From positions 1-64,000 of the forward strand of contig QIBA01000031.1 of assembly GCA_003225175.1 (NCBI GenBank): DNA of 64,000 bases. The letters run 5' to 3'. Of the stretch, positions 17,613-27,000 are shown in pieces. A model generated the notes under the pieces. That model had not been told where the DNA came from, did not search any database, and saw only the letters and a list, made by a program, of their open reading frames with translations. The DNA is from Acidobacteriota bacterium (GTDB lineage Bacteria; Acidobacteriota; Terriglobia; Terriglobales; Acidobacteriaceae). Made by a program: the position numbers and the translations under genes. The number at the start of each line of letters is the position of its first letter. Position 1 is the first letter of the stretch.

Positions 17613-18568
17613 TGCGTCTCCGGTTCCGGCTGCTTTGCTACAGATGGAGCTTTGTCCTGATTCGGGACTTCCGAGCGGTTCAGTTCCTCAAGTTTCTTGA
17701 ACGCGGCTTTGGCCTCTTGCTCACGACCGAGCTTTGAATATGCGCGTCCCAGCAGAAAATAACCCTGCTTCATTTGTGGCTCGAGCCTTAGCGACGCTTT
17801 CAGTTCCGGAATAGCGCTCTCCAGTTGACCGCCCTGAAATAGTGCGTTGCCGAGAGCGAAGCGGCCGGCCGCAGCGTTTGGAGCCAGCGAAACCGCTTTC
17901 CGCAGCCATTGAACTGCCTGTGGGTAATCCTGCTTGTATGTATAGCAAGCACCTATTCCATAAGCGACTTCATAACTCAGTGCTCCCGACTGCTCGGCCT
18001 GCACGTAGAACCTGAGCGCCTCGTCAAACTTGGATTGCGAGCGCTTCAGCTCAGCCAGTTCCGTTGCCGCCTCCACCGATCGAGGATTTGCCTTCAAAGC
18101 ATTCAGGAATTCCGCCTCCGCCTCAGCATGATTCTCGGCCGCCAGCGCCGCTTCACCGAGAAGTTGATGGACGCGATCAGAATTGGGATTCAGCGCGAAT
18201 AGTCTCTGATACTCCCGCTGCGAGAGCTCCTTCGCAGTCAATCCGAGGTAATAGAGCGCGTCAATGTTGTGCGGATCGGATGCGAGTGTCCGTCGAAGTT
18301 CTTCGACTGCTCTCACGAACTTCCCCTCAGCGAGTTCAGCCCGCGCGAGCATCACGCGTACTGGAGCGTCGCCAGGATAAGTTCGAAGATGCTTTTCCGC
18401 CAATTGGATCGTCCGGGCATAGTCTCCGCGGTAGAAGGCTCCCGTACATTCCTTGACAGCTGACACTTGCCCAAGGCACTCGGAGCACAGTACGAGAGCG
18501 ACCATGAGCAGCCACGCAGATTGGCAAAAACAATGGGCGCGACACGAAATGCGTAGGGTAGGAGTCAA
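17609..18568 (-). CDS. exported TPR-repeat protein
   Basis: 319 residues; signal sequence in the first 35, then about six tetratricopeptide repeats (for example YARTIQLAEKHLRTYPGDAP, NHAEAEAEFLNALKANPRSV, YPQAVQWLRKAVSLAPNAAA). A scaffold for protein-protein contacts in the periplasm. Start TTG at 18568 overlaps the TGA of the gene upstream and its own stop overlaps the CRTAC1 start, so the order TPR, TPR, CRTAC1, cytochrome is a translationally coupled string. Partner proteins unknown. Confidence 0.85.
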   Translation of the reverse strand: MTPTLRISCRAHCFCQSAWLLMVALVLCSECLGQVSAVKECTGAFYRGDYARTIQLAEKHLRTYPGDAPVRVMLARAELAEGKFVRAVEELRRTLASDPHNIDALYYLGLTAKELSQREYQRLFALNPNSDRVHQLLGEAALAAENHAEAEAEFLNALKANPRSVEAATELAELKRSQSKFDEALRFYVQAEQSGALSYEVAYGIGACYTYKQDYPQAVQWLRKAVSLAPNAAAGRFALGNALFQGGQLESAIPELKASLRLEPQMKQGYFLLGRAYSKLGREQEAKAAFKKLEELNRSEVPNQDKAPSVAKQPEPETH

Positions 18569-20184
18569 GGCTCCTCGAAGGGGCGCACCTCAACGATGCG
18601 CAGGAATTCGCGTGTTTTTTCGTCGAGCAGCTTCTTGAGTTCTTCAAAGCGCCTGGCCTGGGCTTCACGTTGTGGATCACGGGTACGTGTGTAGAGGTTC
18701 AACAGATAGAAGTTGGCGGCGTAGTGGTCGGGATTGATCTCGAGGGCTTGTCGGATGTCTTTGCCAGCCTCTCCGTAGTCTTTTTGCACGAGGTGGTACT
18801 GCCCAAGCTCCGCCCAAGCGTCTGCGTATTTGGCGTTCCCTTTCAACGCTTCTTCTAATTCGCTGTGAGCCTCATCGAGACGGCCTTCCTGTATAGCAAT
18901 GCAGCCAAGATAATAATGCGCTGTACTGGCTGTTGGCGGAGTCTTGACAGCTTCTCGCAACCAGGGATCGGCGGCGTCATAATCTTTTGCTCGGAAGAGA
19001 GCCGCGCCGAGAGCGAGCTTTCCTCGAGGATCTTGCGGCCTCAACTTCAAATATTTTTGGAAATAAGGAACGGCTTCGGCGGGATCATGGCGAAAAGCCG
19101 AGGCCGCTCCCATCGCATAGTTGTAATTGGGATTTTTCGGATCGAGTTTAACCGCCTTCTCAAATGCATTGCGGGCTTCAGCGATGAGATTCAGGTCAAC
19201 GCAGACGAATCCAAAGTAGTAGTAGAGGCTGGCGTTTTTCGGTTCCAGGTCCTGCGCGTGTGCCAAATAGCCCAGAGAACCCTGAAAATCATGTTGCTCG
19301 TACGCGACTCGTGCAAGATCCAGCAAGAGCGCGACCGAGAGCGTTTCCCTTGTTACGGCATGTTCCAGAGCGGCCCGGGCTTCCGCCAGTTGATGTGTGC
19401 GCTCATAAGCCAGTCCCAACGTGTGACGCATCTCGACTGACAGGGCTTGACGAGTATTGAGATTTTGCAGCAGAGAAACCATCAGATCGTCGCGCTTTCC
19501 TGCTTGCAGTGGCACCAACATCTGGCGCATGTCTAACTCGGAAAAATCCGCTGCAGAACTCAGGCGCGCTGCGGCCCCATCAGAGCGAGTCCGATCACCC
19601 AACGCGGAATAGTCCGCGCAAGCGATGGCAAGAGCTTGTGACCGAGTTTGTATCTCCGCCGGTAACCGGTCGAGGTACCGCAGTGAATTCCGGTAAGCAT
19701 TCTGCTGCAGTAGAAGCAGCGCGCTCTGATAATTCGCCTCTGAGTTCTCCGGATCATAGGCAAGTACGTGAGCGTAAACCTGCAAAGCTTTCTGTCCTGC
19801 CTGTCTGTCTGCGCCGGAGTTCTCCTGATAGAGTCTCCCAAGATTCAGGTAAGCGCCTGTGAATTTTGGCTCACGCTTCACAGCACGATCGAAGCTGCTC
19901 TCAGCTTCCTCGTACTTCCCTTCTTGCGCCGCGATGACGCCAAGCAAGTTGTCGAATCCAGGATCTCGCGGAAATTGCTTTATGGCGGTCGAAATCAGGC
20001 GGCGAGCCTCGGCCAGGTTGTGATCTTCTATCAGCTGCTGAACCTGGAGGATTTTTTGATCTCTCTGGCTCGACGCGGACTTCCCGGAATCAGCGCGCAA
20101 TGCGCTCGTAGCCCCCAGGAACAACACCGTCAGGACCATGACCGAAATCGGCGTGCTCTTCACCGTGATGGGGCCGGACATCAC
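18565..20184 (-). CDS. large exported TPR-repeat protein
   Basis: 539 residues with an N-terminal signal (MVLTVLFLGATSALRADS) and roughly ten TPR units, clear at LAEARRLISTAIKQFPRDPG, YEEAESSFDRAVKREPKFTG, IAEARNAFEKAVKLDPKNPN and YGEAGKDIRQALEINPDHYA. It likely assembles or holds the CRTAC1/cytochrome products. It lies 127 bp downstream of the GH31 gene on the same strand; that gap has no obvious terminator, so readthrough from the LacI-controlled promoter is possible. Confidence 0.87.
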   Translation of the reverse strand: MMSGPITVKSTPISVMVLTVLFLGATSALRADSGKSASSQRDQKILQVQQLIEDHNLAEARRLISTAIKQFPRDPGFDNLLGVIAAQEGKYEEAESSFDRAVKREPKFTGAYLNLGRLYQENSGADRQAGQKALQVYAHVLAYDPENSEANYQSALLLLQQNAYRNSLRYLDRLPAEIQTRSQALAIACADYSALGDRTRSDGAAARLSSAADFSELDMRQMLVPLQAGKRDDLMVSLLQNLNTRQALSVEMRHTLGLAYERTHQLAEARAALEHAVTRETLSVALLLDLARVAYEQHDFQGSLGYLAHAQDLEPKNASLYYYFGFVCVDLNLIAEARNAFEKAVKLDPKNPNYNYAMGAASAFRHDPAEAVPYFQKYLKLRPQDPRGKLALGAALFRAKDYDAADPWLREAVKTPPTASTAHYYLGCIAIQEGRLDEAHSELEEALKGNAKYADAWAELGQYHLVQKDYGEAGKDIRQALEINPDHYAANFYLLNLYTRTRDPQREAQARRFEELKKLLDEKTREFLRIVEVRPFEEP

Positions 20185-20310
20185 TGTTTCACTACTGCAG
20201 GCTGAAGAAGGTGCGGAAAAATTATATGTACAGCGTCAAACCTGAATCCGCACAAATTCAGTTGGTTGTTCAATCTGGTACTCCATGCTTCCAATGCTCA
20301 CCGTAAACAG

Positions 20311-22353
20311 CTAGTTGCCTGCCTTGATTTTGAGCTGCTGTATCAAAGGTGAACTGTCCCTGACAAACAGAGGCAATCTGTTGAGCGGTGCAGAATAGCC
20401 ACGCAGCCACTTTCCGCCTTGCAGCGATTCACCGGTGTTGTAATCGCGCCAATGGCCCGCCGGCAAGTAAACATCGCGGCTGGAGGCCTCTTTGGTGACT
20501 ACGGGCGCAACCACAACATCTCCACCAACCATGTATTCGTCCACGATTCTGTAAGTATCTGAATCCTTGGGAGCGTGATACCAAAGAGGCGCAAGAATCG
20601 GTTCGCCGGTTGTGCGCGCACGCGTGGCGAGTTCGAAAATGTAGGGAGCGAACTCGATGTGCAATTCGCTCGCTTCGCGCGCTCGGTCGATAGCTTCCCG
20701 GTCGAAATGCCATGGACCCCAGGAAAACTGCAGCAAAGGCATCAGTGCCGAAGCCTGCGCCCAGCGAATGATCAGCTCCTTGTCGATCTTGTCATTGTCG
20801 TACTGATTTCCACCAACCATGTCGGGCATCAAGTATTGAAACCCGCGGACGGACGACAAGATTGCCTCTGGAATAAGCGATTGCAGGCCATTCATGTTCG
20901 TCCAAACCGAATGCTTATCGATCAGTCTCTGTACGATGCCAAGCGGCTGCGAATAAACTCCCACCCGGGTTTCGTTATAGATGAATTGGGCTGTCGCCTC
21001 TTTGTTATAGACATCGGAGTACTGCGCGTTAGTGATGTTATTGAGGGGCACAGCATCAGTTCCCATGAAGTTCACGTCGGCGCCGTCGAACTTAAAGCCG
21101 TCGAAACCATACTGGGATTGAAGGTCATGCAGCCGTCGCCGAAATTCAGCCGAGGCTTTGGGATTGCTCACGTCCCAGATGGTTGCAGGTCCATTCCACC
21201 AGCGCGTGAGCATAAGCTTTCCCGAATGATCTCGCATCAATAAGCCGTCGTCCTGGTGGTCGCGAAAGGTTCGCGAGTCGGGATTGACGAATGGGTGCAC
21301 CCACAACGTTACCTTGTATCCCAGCCCGTGCAAGGTCGAGACCATGGCTTTGGGATCGGGAAATTTCGCCGAATCGAACTCAGTATCCCCATAGTGATTC
21401 TCCCATCGGTCATCGATCTCAATTACTCCGCAAGGCAACTTGTTGTTGTGAATGTTGTTTGCGTACTCGATCACTTTTTGCTGCGAGACTTCAGTCTTGT
21501 GCTCCACCCAGGTCGTGTAGATCGGTAGTCTGAAATAGTCTGCAGGAGGAGTTTTCGCTGGATATCCGATTTCCTTAATGATACGACGCAATAGAACATT
21601 CAAGTCGCTGTCGAGCAGAATGTCGTAACGGAGCTCTGAAGAGTTGGGCATTTCGATTCTGAGGAGTCCGTCACGTTTGCCGCTGGCTTCTTCGTTCACG
21701 CTGTACTTGAAATCGAATGGAGTGCGAATCCAAACTCCGACGCCTTTTGTCGAGTACCAAAATGGCGTTCCCTGTGTATTTCCATCGGCGAGGAACCATT
21801 TCTTTCTGATGTGAGCGTCATTCACAGGAAGCACCAGAGGATCACGCCATCCTTGAAACCCACCTCCAAACCAATCACCAGAGGGGGCAAGGCGCACTGC
21901 AGCGTTGGGCGTAGGGGACGCCGACCCATCAAGAATCCACGATTTCACGTGCAGGACGTTTTCTTCCGCCTGTAGCTCGACGCGGGCGACAACATCCTTG
22001 TGTGTAGTGTCGTAAGAAAGAATGTAGGTATTCCCATTCTTCTCGACGCGTGTCAGCTTGGTTACATGCTGTGGCTTCTCATCTCTGGAAAATTCGAGAC
22101 TCGTAGCCGCGTCTCCCGGGCGCCCTGTCTCAAAGATCAGTTCTTCTCCGCGGCTAACGGAAATCACAAACGTATCCTTCGAAATGCGAGTGAGATAATT
22201 GCCCATTCGGATGACGACGTCTTCCGTCGCTTTTGGAGTATCAACCTGCCCATAGACCAGCGGAACAATGACAATGAACAGGAGGGTTGTCTCCAGCAAG
22301 CGGCAGGCTGATCGGGTGAATCTTCCGGACGTAATCAAAGTGATTGCCTCCAC
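20311..22353 (-). CDS. glycoside hydrolase family 31, MYORG-like alpha-galactosidase/glucosidase
   Basis: 680 residues with an export signal. GH31 landmarks: IEIDDRWENHYGD, KVTLWVHPFVNPDS, TRWWNGPATIWDVSNPKA, FKFDGADVNFMG (nucleophile Asp in KFDGAD), a later PDMVGGNQYDND (acid/base region) and DEYMVGGDVVVAPV before the C-terminal beta domains. The WVHPFVN and RWWNG strings match the mammalian MYORG subgroup, reported as an alpha-galactosidase, better than classic maltases, so alpha-galactoside is my preferred substrate. The frame opens at GTG 22353; a TTG at 22338, eight bases past GGAGG, is the likelier start. A LacI twin operator overlaps its promoter. Confidence 0.9.
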   Translation of the reverse strand: MEAITLITSGRFTRSACRLLETTLLFIVIVPLVYGQVDTPKATEDVVIRMGNYLTRISKDTFVISVSRGEELIFETGRPGDAATSLEFSRDEKPQHVTKLTRVEKNGNTYILSYDTTHKDVVARVELQAEENVLHVKSWILDGSASPTPNAAVRLAPSGDWFGGGFQGWRDPLVLPVNDAHIRKKWFLADGNTQGTPFWYSTKGVGVWIRTPFDFKYSVNEEASGKRDGLLRIEMPNSSELRYDILLDSDLNVLLRRIIKEIGYPAKTPPADYFRLPIYTTWVEHKTEVSQQKVIEYANNIHNNKLPCGVIEIDDRWENHYGDTEFDSAKFPDPKAMVSTLHGLGYKVTLWVHPFVNPDSRTFRDHQDDGLLMRDHSGKLMLTRWWNGPATIWDVSNPKASAEFRRRLHDLQSQYGFDGFKFDGADVNFMGTDAVPLNNITNAQYSDVYNKEATAQFIYNETRVGVYSQPLGIVQRLIDKHSVWTNMNGLQSLIPEAILSSVRGFQYLMPDMVGGNQYDNDKIDKELIIRWAQASALMPLLQFSWGPWHFDREAIDRAREASELHIEFAPYIFELATRARTTGEPILAPLWYHAPKDSDTYRIVDEYMVGGDVVVAPVVTKEASSRDVYLPAGHWRDYNTGESLQGGKWLRGYSAPLNRLPLFVRDSSPLIQQLKIKAGN

Positions 22354-22383
22354 TGGGGCACGGAATTAGCAAAATTTAAACAC

Positions 22384-22440
22384 GCAAGCGGTTGCGGTAA
22401 ACGGTTGCGCCTTGATACTATTTGCGGGCTTCGGTGTCAA
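22384..22440 (-). promoter_or_regulatory. promoter and twin LacI-type operator for the GH31 run
   Basis: On the minus strand TTGACA (22440-22435), a 17-bp spacer and TATCAA (22417-22412) form a good sigma-70 promoter. Directly downstream are two operator-like sites, GCAAGCGGTTGC (22384-22395) and GTAAACGGTTGC (22397-22408), set 13 bp apart. Consensus GYAANCGNTTGC is typical of LacI-family sites. Binding would block transcript initiation. The same pair recurs at 23838-23862. Confidence 0.85.
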
Positions 22441-22607
22441 ATCAGAAAACCGATTTGTAGAGGCAGATGTCTCGAGCATCGCTTTTCGAAGTTGTGCACG
22501 CTCCCCCTGCCGTTCAGGCTCAGCGATGTCTATGCGGAAATCACTTCAACGCTTCGGCTTGTCCCTAGACAAGCCGGTCCTCCCCCTGACAAGTGTAGGG
22601 GCGGGCG

Positions 22608-23711
22608 ATGGGTATAAGTGGCATGTCAAGTAAGGAACTTCGAACGACGTCTCGAATGAAAGACGTAGCCGAGCGGGTCGGCGTGTCGGTAACCACCGTC
22701 TCCCACGTCATCAACAAGACCAGACCGGTCGCTCCGGAGACCCGGCGCGAGGTACTTAAGGCAATTCAAGAACTGAATTTCTACAAGAATGCGCATGCGC
22801 GGCTGCTGGCGAGAGGCAAAAGTGATTTCTTCGGTCTAATCGTGTCCGATGTCGGAAATCCATTCTTTCCCGACATCATCAAGAGCTTCGAAACTCGGTC
22901 GCTCGAACAAGGATTCGATCTTCTCCTCTGCAACACGAATTATGACTCCGCCCGCACGGAAACAGCCGTAAAGAGAATGATCGAGAACAAAGTGCGGGGT
23001 GTCGCAGTAATGACTTCAGAGTTTAGTCCGGCATTGGCAAAAGAACTTGCGGCAAACCACGTTGCGGTGGTTTTTCTCGATCTCGGCACAGTTCAAACGC
23101 TCACAAGTAACCTTCGTATCGACTATTCCCGTGGCATCTTTCAGGCAATCAATCACCTGCACGATCACGGTCATTCAGACTTCGCTTTCATCGCGGGCCC
23201 TATGAACTTACGGTCGTCCGTTACGCGTCGGACGGCCTTTATTGATGCCTTGCGAAGATGTGGCGTGCGCTCTTACCGCACCATCGACGGCAACCACAAA
23301 GTGGATGGTGGAATCTCCGCGGTACACACGTTACTGCAGGTTCGTGCGTTGCCCACAGCCCTTCTATGCAGCAACGATCTCACCGCGATCGGGGCGCTTC
23401 GCGCACTAGACAAGGCTGGAGTCAGGGTTCCCGACGACGTTTCCGTAGTGGGATTTGATGACATCTACTGGTCCCAACTATCTCATCCACCCCTCACGAC
23501 CATCAGCGTGTCGCGTGATCGACTCGGGGATCTGGCCTATGAAGCGCTCGGCCGTATGCTGCGGTCGAAACGTCACGCAGGTGCCGAGTACATTTTGGAG
23601 ACGCACCTGGTGATCCGTCAGTCAACCGCCCCGATGCGCAGAGCGCATTCTTTAGTCGCCGCGGCTGCGGGCGGTTCTTCCGCCACTCCAGAGGTACCCG
23701 AGCACGCATAG
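22608..23711 (+). CDS. LacI-family transcriptional regulator
   Basis: 367 residues. Helix-turn-helix and hinge at residues 16-70 (MKDVAERVGVSVTTVSHVIN, then LNFYKNAHARLLARGKSDFFG), followed by a periplasmic-binding-protein-like sugar domain (GLIVSDVGNPFFPDIIKSFE, VVFLDLG, AFIAGP, ALLCSNDLTAIGALRAL, VSVVGFDDIYWSQLSHPPLTT). The effector sugar is unknown. ATG at 22608 or 22623 could start it. It sits between the two promoters carrying identical twin operators and is the obvious regulator of both, and probably a specific one for GH31 and the TonB receptor. Confidence 0.95.
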   Translation: MGISGMSSKELRTTSRMKDVAERVGVSVTTVSHVINKTRPVAPETRREVLKAIQELNFYKNAHARLLARGKSDFFGLIVSDVGNPFFPDIIKSFETRSLEQGFDLLLCNTNYDSARTETAVKRMIENKVRGVAVMTSEFSPALAKELAANHVAVVFLDLGTVQTLTSNLRIDYSRGIFQAINHLHDHGHSDFAFIAGPMNLRSSVTRRTAFIDALRRCGVRSYRTIDGNHKVDGGISAVHTLLQVRALPTALLCSNDLTAIGALRALDKAGVRVPDDVSVVGFDDIYWSQLSHPPLTTISVSRDRLGDLAYEALGRMLRSKRHAGAEYILETHLVIRQSTAPMRRAHSLVAAAAGGSSATPEVPEHA

Positions 23712-24053
23712 AGCAAGCCTGCGCCCGTGATTCCCGCTCGGCTTCCAGGTCCGCTGATCAAAAGCCATTACCAGCACCCCACCCGAGACCGTAAAAACAC
23801 TTGACAACTACTCTCGATGAGGCTTAGCTTGCCAGACGCAAGCGCTTGCGGCAAACGCTTGCGCATGTGTTGCCGGCCCCCAAGTTCCAGCAGTCAGCGA
23901 TCGTTCAGTTCTTCTGAATGGAATGTTAAGAAGAACGATGTTGACAACCAAAAATCAGTAGAACAGTATCCGCCAGCCCCTCGTGTTGGATCTTCGCCAA
24001 ACGCTAGGGCACCCGAAGATCTCGCGACGGGCCTCAACTGTGAGGAGACCACC
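23712..24053. other. regulatory leader between LacI gene and TonB-dependent receptor
   Basis: 342 bp with no separate gene. It contains the promoter and twin operator at 23802-23862 and an untranslated leader of about 190 bases before the receptor start. The receptor frame is open back to 23817, but that extension would translate the operator and lacks a ribosome-binding site. Confidence 0.7.
23802..23862 (+). promoter_or_regulatory. promoter and twin LacI-type operator for the TonB-dependent receptor
   Basis: TTGACA (23802-23807), 17 bp, then TTAGCT (23825-23830, weak -10). Just after come GCAAGCGCTTGC (23838-23849, perfect palindrome) and GCAAACGCTTGC (23851-23862), again 13 bp apart. Same sequence, spacing and placement relative to the promoter as at 22384-22408, on the opposite side of the LacI gene. 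Confidence 0.85.
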
Positions 24054-27000
24054 ATGTCCGTGAGAGAACTCCGACAGACACGCTCGGTATTCTGTTTCGT
24101 TTTGGCACTTGGCGTTGCGCTGTTCGTCTTCGCCGCTCACGCTTTTCCACAAGGCACAAATGCCACGCTGAGCGGCATCGTGACCGATCCCTCCGGCGCT
24201 GTCATGCCGGGCGCCGACTTGACCCTCACGAACGCAGCCAGTGGCTTCGAGGCGAAGTCAACGTCGAATGAAAGAGGGGAGTACACCTTCCGCAATTTGG
24301 TTCCAGGAACCTACGATTTGAAGGTTTCCAAAATCGGGTTTTCGACGTACTTGCAGAAAGACATTGTGTTGACCATCAACCAGGCCGGTCACGTGGACGC
24401 TGCTCTCAAGGTAGGTTCGCAGACAGAAACTGTCTCGGTTTCGGCTGACACTACTCTCCTCAACTACGACAACGCGACTGTTCAGGGCGGCATCGATCCC
24501 GAGACCCTGAAAGCTTTGCCACTGACTGTCGAAGGTAAACCGCGTTCTGCGGCAGCGTTGGTGGTACTCGAGCCGGGCGTAACGACGGGAAGTTCAAATC
24601 AAGCATTCCAGGCGCGCATCAATGGTGGAGTGGAGTCGGGTGATGAGGCGCTCATGGACGGCGCTACGATGCAGGAAGGCTTTATGAGCCAAAGCGGCAT
24701 GGTTTCCATCCACCAGGATTTCCAGATGTCGCCGGACATGGTTCAGGAAGTAAAGGTCATCGCCTCAAACTACGATGCCCAATATGGCGGCTCCACCTCT
24801 GCTCAAGTGGCAGTGGTTACGAAATCGGGAAGTAACAGCTATCACGGGGCAATCTTTGAGTACGCGCGAAACAAGGCACTAAACGCGAAGCCTTGGAACG
24901 CCAATCCATGTCCCGCGACGAAGCCAGGTTGCGATCAGCGTCCGCCGGACAACGAGCACAACTTTGGTGCGAACTTCGGCGGGCCGATCAAGATTCCGAA
25001 AATCTACGAAGGCACCTCGAAGCACAAGTCGTATTTCTATTTCAACTGGGAGTCCTACCATCTCGCCGGCGGCTCTTCAGTTCCAACCCTTTCAATCCCT
25101 TCTATCAAGGAGAGGGCTGGCGACTTCACTGACTGGGTGAACTCCGCAGGCGCCGTGATTCCTGTCTATGTTCCAAAAGGCATTAGCGCCGGATGCCAGT
25201 CAGCACTCGGAGCCGTCGCCCCGGGACAACAATTTCCCGGTAACAAGATTCCCGCAGCTTGTTTCAGCCCGATTGCTACCGCCTATATGGCTTTGTTACC
25301 GACGCCAACAAATGCGGCAGCAACGAACAACTACACGCTCTCTCGACCAGTGCCAGATACGCTCACGTCGAACAGCAACGTGTATATGTTCCGCATTGAT
25401 CATAACTACGGGGAGAGCGACAAGTTCTATTTCACCTTCTGGCGCCAATTCGTAGGCCAGAACTTTGCTTCCTCGCTTCCTGCGGCCATAGCCAACGACA
25501 GAACAACGAATCTGCAGAATTCCCCTATCATGCGTTTCAATTGGGAACACGTGTTCTCTCCCAAAATGACCAATCACGTCACGTGGGGATACCTCAATCG
25601 AAACGAGGGAGACACGGTCTTAAACTTAGACCAGATAGGAAAGCTGCCGCAGGTTAAGAATGCAGCGAGCGCAGCGCGACTACCTGCGTTTACGTTTAGC
25701 GACGGATTTACCCAGATATCCAACAACGCTAATAGCAGAACCACTCGCCCAACCTGGGTGCTGAACGATATCGCTACGCGCGTCATCGGAAGCCACACGA
25801 TAACCTTTGGTGGTGAATGGCGAAACGTGCAAGGCAATATCACCAATCGAGCCAACGAGTCGGGAACCTACAACTTCACCCGAGACACCACGGCGGCGGC
25901 CGGTACCCTCACGAGCGGCAGCCCTGTTGCTAGCTTCCTGCTGGGAGCAGTCGCAGGAGGCTCAGTAGATTATCGAACGGTGAGCAGCTGGTATCCGAGG
26001 CAGTGGGTGTATGCCTTCCATGGAAACGACTCGTGGAAGATAACTCCCAAACTCACCTTCAACTACGGATTGCGATGGGACTACTACTCACCGTCGCGGG
26101 AAAAATATGATCGCTTCTCCTTTATCGATCTTGTCGGAACCAATCCTGCTGCTGGCGGACGTGCGGGTCGATTAGCATTCGCTGGCAACTCGTTTGGAGC
26201 GTCGAGTTTCGGCAGCGATTTTCCGGAAGAACCGTGGAAGAAAGGCTTTGCCCCACGTATTGGCGTCGCCTATTCGTGGGACCAGAAGACGGTCGTTCGC
26301 GCCGGCTACGGAGTATTCTTCGCCCAAGCGTTTTATCCAGGCTGGGGCGGTGGAATGGCGCTGGATGGATTCAACCTCAAGGACAATTTTTCTACCAGTG
26401 GACCGATTGGCTCGGGCGGCAACGGAATCGATCCAGCATTCTTCCTGGATCAGGGAGTGCCGGCATTTACTCCTCCACCGTTCATCTCGTCTGCATTTGA
26501 CAATGGCAAGATTCCGACTGCCGCCAATGGCAACGGCAGTGCCTACCGGCCGGTGGACGCGAACCGTCGTCCTTACTCGCAGCAATGGAACTTAACCATT
26601 GAGCGCGAACTTCCTGACAACGTCTCGTTCAGCGTGGCCTATGTCGGCAACAAAGGCACGCGGCTCACTTCGAGCCTCGAACCAGTGAACGTTCTGAATC
26701 CGTTCGCTGCCAACATCAAAGCGCTGGGGACCAAGCTGGGCGACACTTTTGCGGTGACTGACACGTCTAAGGACGGAGTGCCTGCCCCGTATGCTGGTTG
26801 GGCGCAACAGCTGATCAGCGGGGGCGGTTGCTCGCCTACAGTCGCTCAGGCGCTGCTGCCCTTCCCGCAATTCTGCGGACCCCTACAAGGACTGAATGAG
26901 AACCACGGTAACTCCATCTATCATTCATTCCAGGTGAAGGCCGAAAAACGCTATAGCCGTGGGCTGTATATGCTTGTGTCTTACACAGCGTCGAAGCTGA

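Noticed and set aside
23817-24053. 79-codon N-terminal extension of the TonB-dependent receptor
   Set aside because: It would translate through the twin operator, lacks a ribosome-binding site, and puts the signal peptide in the middle.
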